This document shows positions 6,304 through 9,767 of a stretch of 9,767 nucleotides of DNA, piece by piece (position 1 is the first letter of the stretch; the number at the start of each line of letters is the position of its first letter). The DNA comes from JBGLNL01 sp964548045 (GTDB lineage Bacteria; Chloroflexota; Dehalococcoidia; SZUA-161; SpSt-899): the NCBI GenBank assembly GCA_964548045.1, contig CAZJQZ010000088.1, forward strand, positions 1 through 9,767. The letters run 5' to 3'. The translations under genes were made by a program, and so were the position numbers. The notes below the pieces were generated by a model. It made no database searches and was not told the DNA's origin. It saw nothing but the letters and a program-made list of their open reading frames with translations.

Positions 6304-6337
6304 AAAAAGAGGGCACTTGATGTGCCCTCTTTTTTTT
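6304..6337 (+). terminator. Intrinsic terminator of the three-gene operon
   Basis: AAAAAGAGGGCAC (6304-6316) pairs perfectly with GTGCCCTCTTTTT (6322-6334) around a 5-base loop TTGAT, and the T-run extends to 6337 (8 Ts). The A-rich 5' arm would give a T-run on the other strand, so it could act in both directions, although no minus-strand gene approaches it. It separates the operon from the lipoprotein gene downstream. Confidence 0.9.
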
Positions 6338-6497
6338 GCTCTTACCCTCAAAGCTGTCCAAGTCTAACATTGGGGATGGTACAATAATAGAGGGCAGCGA
6401 CGTGATTGATTATAACGGAAACCTGATTGTCCGGGCTACCAGCACGTTGATGAAGTTGAAGAACAACCCCAATTTTAAAGAGGAAAAAGATGATTAA
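6336..6497 (+). pseudogene. Coding-like open frame without a clear start, possible gene remnant
   Basis: One frame stays open for about 53 codons from the terminator T-run to a TAA at 6495-6497, overlapping the lipoprotein start by eight bases. Its translation (for example IGDGTIIEGSDVIDYNGNLI, then LMKLKNNPNFKEEKDD) has a balanced, protein-like composition, but there is no ATG or GTG with a ribosome site; only a TTG within the terminator at 6336. It could be the 3' end of a lost gene or a chance open frame. Confidence 0.2.
6355..6385 (+). promoter_or_regulatory. Weak candidate promoter for the lipoprotein gene
   Basis: TGGTACAAT (6377-6385) is an extended -10 with five of six hexamer matches. 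The best upstream -35, TGTCCA at 6355-6360, matches three of six with a 19-base spacer, which an extended -10 can tolerate. The position fits: it lies just after the terminator and about 105 bases before the next start codon. Confidence 0.35.
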
Positions 6498-8478
6498 AAA
6501 AGCGATCTCGTTTCTTGTTACGTTGATTCTCTTGATCGGGTTAATTGGGTGCATTGATCCGCCTGCACCAATACCGGTAGAGGGGGATACCTACACTGAC
6601 CCCGCCGGGCGTTTCAGCGTTCCCATTCCCAGCAACTGGACCGCCGCACAGCATGTACGTGACTATGGCATCCTGACAGGTCCTGATAAATTGATCAAGG
6701 TATACGTCGATGCAGTGGAAGCAGGCAGCATGGAAGAAGGTGTTCGCGCGGCATGGAAAACCATTGATCCGAATTTCAATCTCGATCCAGTTGATATTAT
6801 CGAGGTGCCAGCGCAAAATGGAGCCGACACTGCGGTGACAATCACGTACGATACAGGCAGCGAGGAGGATGTGATCATTGCAGGTGGCTGGATGTATAAA
6901 GGTATTGCGTATATTGAAATCATAAAAAGTGACCTGATTACGTTGCAGAAGCGCATATCTCAATTACAGATTATTGATACCGGATTCACCATTACGGCGC
7001 TGATTCCATCGGACCTTTCCACAGCAGAGCCGCGACCGCTGGATGCGGAACTATTTCAGGAACTTGAGGCCTATATTGTGGAATCAATGGATTTACTCGA
7101 TGTGCCGGGGTTATCTATCGCCGTTGTTAAAGGTGATGAGATTATATATGAGAAGGGGTTTGGGGTACGGATGGCTGATTCCGATGATCCGGTCACGCCC
7201 CAAACGCGTATGCTGATTGGCTCCACAACCAAGACGATGACGACCATGCTGATGGCCCAACTGATTGATTCCGGTTTGATGGATTGGGATACGCCGGTGG
7301 TGGAGATACTCCCGGATTTCTCCGTTGCCGATCCGGCGATTACGCAATCGATCATAATGCAGAATCTGGTATGTGCCTGCACGGGTGTTCCACGGCGGGA
7401 CTTCGAACTCATCTTCAATGCAACGCAATTGAGCGCCGAGGATATCATTGAATCGCTGGCCGATTTTGAATTTTTCACAGCGTTCGGTGAAGCATTTCAG
7501 TACAGCAATCAAATGGTGGCAACCGGTGGATATGTGGCTGTACTGGCGGCAGGGGGCAGTTATGGGAGTCTTTATGATGACTATGTTGACCTGATGCAGC
7601 AAAGAATTTTCGATCCCATCGACATGGCTGATACGACCTTTTCGTTTGATGAGGCAATCAGCAGCAATAATTATGCCCTGCCGCACGCGAATAACGTAAT
7701 GCTCGAATATCGACCGATTTCACTCGAAACCGAAAAAGCATTTATCAAACCGATAGCGCCGGCGGGTGGGGCATGGTCCACCGTGCTGGACATGGGACGC
7801 TATCTGATCACGGAGCTGAATGAAGGCATCAGCCCGGATGGCGATCGTGTTGTCTCTGCGGAAAATCTTTCCCAGACATGGGAACCTCAAGTAGCGATTA
7901 CAGCCGATGCTAGCTATGGATTGGGATGGATAGTGGATGATTATAAAGGCCTGCCGATGCTCCATCATGGCGGAAACACGCTTGGGTTCACCTCGGACCT
8001 TGCTTTCTTTCCGAGTGCAGATATTGGCGTGAGCATATTGACCAACCAGCGAGGATCACTGGCAAACGAAATGGTTCGCATGCGCCTGCTGGAACTCATG
8101 TATGAGCAAGAGTTTGAGTACGATACACTGGTACAGGCTTATCTTGGCCAGTTAAGCGAGCAGGTTGAAGAGATCAAATCGACCATGCAGGAGAGTATTG
8201 ATCATCAGGTTATCGAACCCTACCTTGGCACCTATGTTAATGATGTTCTAGGGGATGTGGTTATCGAATGGCAAGATGATCGTCTGATCTTCGATGCGGG
8301 CGAATTTGCTGCCGAAATACGTTCCTTTGAAGAGGAGGATCAAGCAGGATACGGTCTCTATGATTCCGTGTTTGCCGGTCTGTCTGTGGAATTCGAAGGG
8401 GCCGAGACGAATGAGTGTGTATTTACCATCGGCGCTGGTGTGAATGAGTATCAGTTTGAACAACAGTGGGATACATAG
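6490..8478 (+). CDS. Beta-lactamase/PBP-like serine hydrolase lipoprotein
   Basis: This 662-residue protein begins with a lipoprotein signal: two lysines, a hydrophobic core, then the lipobox L18-I19-G20-C21, so it is probably anchored outside the cytoplasmic membrane. Residues 33-165 form a separate domain (YTDPAGRFSVPIPSNW, later GGWMYKGIAYIEI) resembling PsbP/DUF1795-like domains. From about 185 to 540 lies a serine beta-lactamase/class C penicillin-binding fold: Ser245-T-T-Lys248 (SxxK), Tyr338-S-Asn340 (YxN) and HHGG at 492-495 in place of KTG. A C-terminal beta domain starts at YLGTYVNDVLGDVVIEW (578). Catalytic residues are intact. Members of this family are mostly esterases, peptidases or DD-peptidases rather than antibiotic-resistance enzymes. 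AAAGAGG at 6477-6483, six bases before the ATG, supports the start. The upstream terminator marks it as its own unit. The true substrate is unknown. Confidence 0.88.
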   Translation: MIKKAISFLVTLILLIGLIGCIDPPAPIPVEGDTYTDPAGRFSVPIPSNWTAAQHVRDYGILTGPDKLIKVYVDAVEAGSMEEGVRAAWKTIDPNFNLDPVDIIEVPAQNGADTAVTITYDTGSEEDVIIAGGWMYKGIAYIEIIKSDLITLQKRISQLQIIDTGFTITALIPSDLSTAEPRPLDAELFQELEAYIVESMDLLDVPGLSIAVVKGDEIIYEKGFGVRMADSDDPVTPQTRMLIGSTTKTMTTMLMAQLIDSGLMDWDTPVVEILPDFSVADPAITQSIIMQNLVCACTGVPRRDFELIFNATQLSAEDIIESLADFEFFTAFGEAFQYSNQMVATGGYVAVLAAGGSYGSLYDDYVDLMQQRIFDPIDMADTTFSFDEAISSNNYALPHANNVMLEYRPISLETEKAFIKPIAPAGGAWSTVLDMGRYLITELNEGISPDGDRVVSAENLSQTWEPQVAITADASYGLGWIVDDYKGLPMLHHGGNTLGFTSDLAFFPSADIGVSILTNQRGSLANEMVRMRLLELMYEQEFEYDTLVQAYLGQLSEQVEEIKSTMQESIDHQVIEPYLGTYVNDVLGDVVIEWQDDRLIFDAGEFAAEIRSFEEEDQAGYGLYDSVFAGLSVEFEGAETNECVFTIGAGVNEYQFEQQWDT

Positions 8479-8647
8479 CAACTTTCCAATGGCGCCTCAT
8501 TTTATGTATAATTTTAACAAATACCTGCAGTTTCATACCAAACATGTTACTGTCCCATGCCATTAAGCTGAATTTTAGCCTCCGGAATCAACTGTAAGCC
8601 GCCCTGTTTAGCCGTGAATTCTTTGTTTGTTAAATTGTCTTTGGCTA
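8479..8647. other. Convergent intergenic region, no clear terminator
   Basis: This AT-rich spacer lies between the 3' ends of the lipoprotein gene and the DUF6544-type gene. TATAAT at 8507-8512 is visible, but it has no gene to serve. No stable hairpin followed by a T-tract was found on either strand. Confidence 0.3.
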
Positions 8648-9541
8648 TTAATCCTTGCTTCGTTTTCCGAATTCAGCTTCATCAATGTCTGCTCGAAAGA
8701 AGTCAAAATAGTCATTGGAGTTGGGCCACCACCCGACAGTCATCCGCGTTGGGATAGTGTAGCCACCGAAAGTATCCTCCGCTTCAACGGTTCCGCCGAA
8801 TGGAATTCGAGCGAATGTCCCATCTTCAGTTTTATCACCCCAACGAAGCATTTCTATACTATTGAGTGCACCGTTGCTTCCTATAGACAGAATCAGAGTC
8901 TCTTTGAATTGTCCTATTGGAACTATCACCTTTACATGTTCGTTGTCAATCTCTTCCCACACAGCACCTTGCTGAGGTAATAGTGAGGCGGGGAGCCAGA
9001 CTGATTCAATTGCCAATCGTCCGGCTGCTGACTGATTAATATCTGCACCACTTGCATTAACCACAGGAATCAATCCCCACAACCAAAAACGGAGTCCGGC
9101 ATTGCCCTCAAAGTAATAATCCGCACCAGTTATACGTGAAAAACCCTTGGCAACATGAGCAATCCATATAAATCCTTGTGGCGGCGCCAGTATTTGCTGT
9201 GCCTTCATGGACATCCATGCTCCATCTGGCTTGAGCCGCATTTCGCCAGACATTTGTAGTTGAACACAACTCGATAATGGTGAACCTGGCTGTATTGAAT
9301 GAAGAAGGTATCGGATTGCGGGATTCGGCAGTTCCTTGACCATAGACTCATCAAACTTCCCCGTGTCAGCTATGCCTTCAAGGGAACGCCATATTTGGTG
9401 AAGCTTCTTGTAATATCCTCGTTTCATTTTCCAAATACATCTGCCGGTTTCTATCAAGATTGACTCTGTGCCGTTCCCATTCCATCTAACACCAACGATA
9501 ACCCTAAAAAAACTTAATGTATTTCCATCGACCGAAAACAC
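8648..9541 (-). CDS. DUF6544/DUF6920-type conserved protein
   Basis: The C-terminal 230 residues match what I recall of the DUF6544 (DUF6920) family: LPNPAIRYLLHSIQPGSPL, a strand ending in SGEMRL, QQILAPPQGFIWIA, then LIPVVNASGADINQSAAGRL, ESVWLPASLLP, and near the C-terminus ARIPFGGTVEAEDTFGGYTI followed by PTRMTVGWW. Family function is unknown to me. The start is uncertain. The longest frame begins with GTG at 9541 and has no Shine-Dalgarno; the first 38 residues show no signal or domain. The ATG at 9427, with GGA a few bases upstream, gives a 259-residue protein starting MKRGYYKKLHQIW and is a good alternative. No membrane helix is evident in either version. It is convergent with the lipoprotein gene and has no operon partner in the window. 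Confidence 0.7.
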   Translation of the reverse strand: MFSVDGNTLSFFRVIVGVRWNGNGTESILIETGRCIWKMKRGYYKKLHQIWRSLEGIADTGKFDESMVKELPNPAIRYLLHSIQPGSPLSSCVQLQMSGEMRLKPDGAWMSMKAQQILAPPQGFIWIAHVAKGFSRITGADYYFEGNAGLRFWLWGLIPVVNASGADINQSAAGRLAIESVWLPASLLPQQGAVWEEIDNEHVKVIVPIGQFKETLILSIGSNGALNSIEMLRWGDKTEDGTFARIPFGGTVEAEDTFGGYTIPTRMTVGWWPNSNDYFDFFRADIDEAEFGKRSKD

Positions 9542-9767
9542 ATAAGCGTTTTTGTTCGGGTTGATCGCATTGTTAGCATTTTTTATTTGTCTGCGATTAC
9601 TGACCTGCCCCCCGATCAGTTTGAAAAATATGCAATATTAGCTTAATTGTGTGTCCGTTTTTACTTGACCACTCCACTCACATCACTGAAGTCGATGCAT
9701 TGCTTGCATACAAATTTTCCGTGTATTTGGACAATTAGTTTACTTTGGTAAGGCCGTAGTGCCTGCA
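9542..9767. other. Intergenic sequence at the right edge, no gene recognised
   Basis: The frame of the minus-strand gene stays open upstream to a stop at 9638-9640 but offers no ATG, GTG or TTG there. The rest contains only short frames. GTGTCCGTTTTTACTTGACC (9651-9670) resembles sequence seen near some insertion-sequence ends, but no matching inverted repeat or transposase is present. Confidence 0.35.

Noticed and set aside
8565..8679. Inverted repeat AAGCTGAATT / AATTCAGCTT flanking the 3' end of the DUF6544-type gene
   Set aside because: The 10-bp arms are nearly 100 bases apart and one is within the coding sequence; nothing ties them to a mobile element or terminator, so chance is likely.
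8627..8980. Plus-strand 117-codon frame opposite the DUF6544-type gene
   Set aside because: It is antisense to a better-supported gene, shows no family motifs and has no Shine-Dalgarno.
9640..9670. Possible insertion-sequence end (GTGTCCGTTTTTACTTGACC)
   Set aside because: No transposase, partner inverted repeat or target duplication is visible in the window; the resemblance is from memory only.

Overview
The window looks like a chromosomal segment of an uncultivated bacterium, most likely Chloroflexota (Dehalococcoidia or Anaerolineae-like). This rests on gene content: a DUF1616-type membrane protein beside an oligosaccharide flippase, an SQD1-like epimerase, and a beta-lactamase-family lipoprotein with the N-terminal domain I associate with that phylum. 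Shine-Dalgarno sites, sigma-70-type -10 boxes and a strong intrinsic terminator are bacterial in style. The taxonomic call is an inference from family resemblance, not a search result.

Layout: (1) 1-2399, minus strand: a membrane-anchored DUF1616-type protein followed by a Wzx-like oligosaccharide flippase that runs off the left edge. (2) 2400-2914: a roughly 500-base divergent intergenic region with several dispersed-repeat remnants and a promoter at each end. (3) 2915-6062, plus strand: a tight three-gene operon encoding an alkaline-phosphatase-superfamily hydrolase, a UDP-sulfoquinovose-synthase-like (SQD1/Agl3-like) enzyme with a cysteine-rich N-terminal extension, and an overlapping thioredoxin-fold protein whose active site is CxxS. 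A 240-base untranslated tail ends in a 13-bp-stem terminator. (4) 6490-8478, plus strand: a large serine-hydrolase (beta-lactamase/PBP-like) lipoprotein. (5) 8648-9541, minus strand: a DUF6544/DUF6920-type protein, convergent with the lipoprotein. (6) 9542-9767: no recognisable gene.

The most interesting part is the operon. The epimerase matches plant SQD1 closely around its catalytic motifs, so the likely product is a sulfonated or related sugar nucleotide for a surface glycan or sulfolipid. The Cys-rich extension and the monothiol thioredoxin next door suggest a local way of handling sulfite or thiols, and the flippase/DUF1616 pair across the repeat region suggests a surface-polysaccharide locus. 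No glycosyltransferase (SqdX/SQD2 or Agl16 type) is visible in the window, so the acceptor of the sugar is unknown. No tRNA, rRNA, CRISPR array or intact insertion sequence was found.
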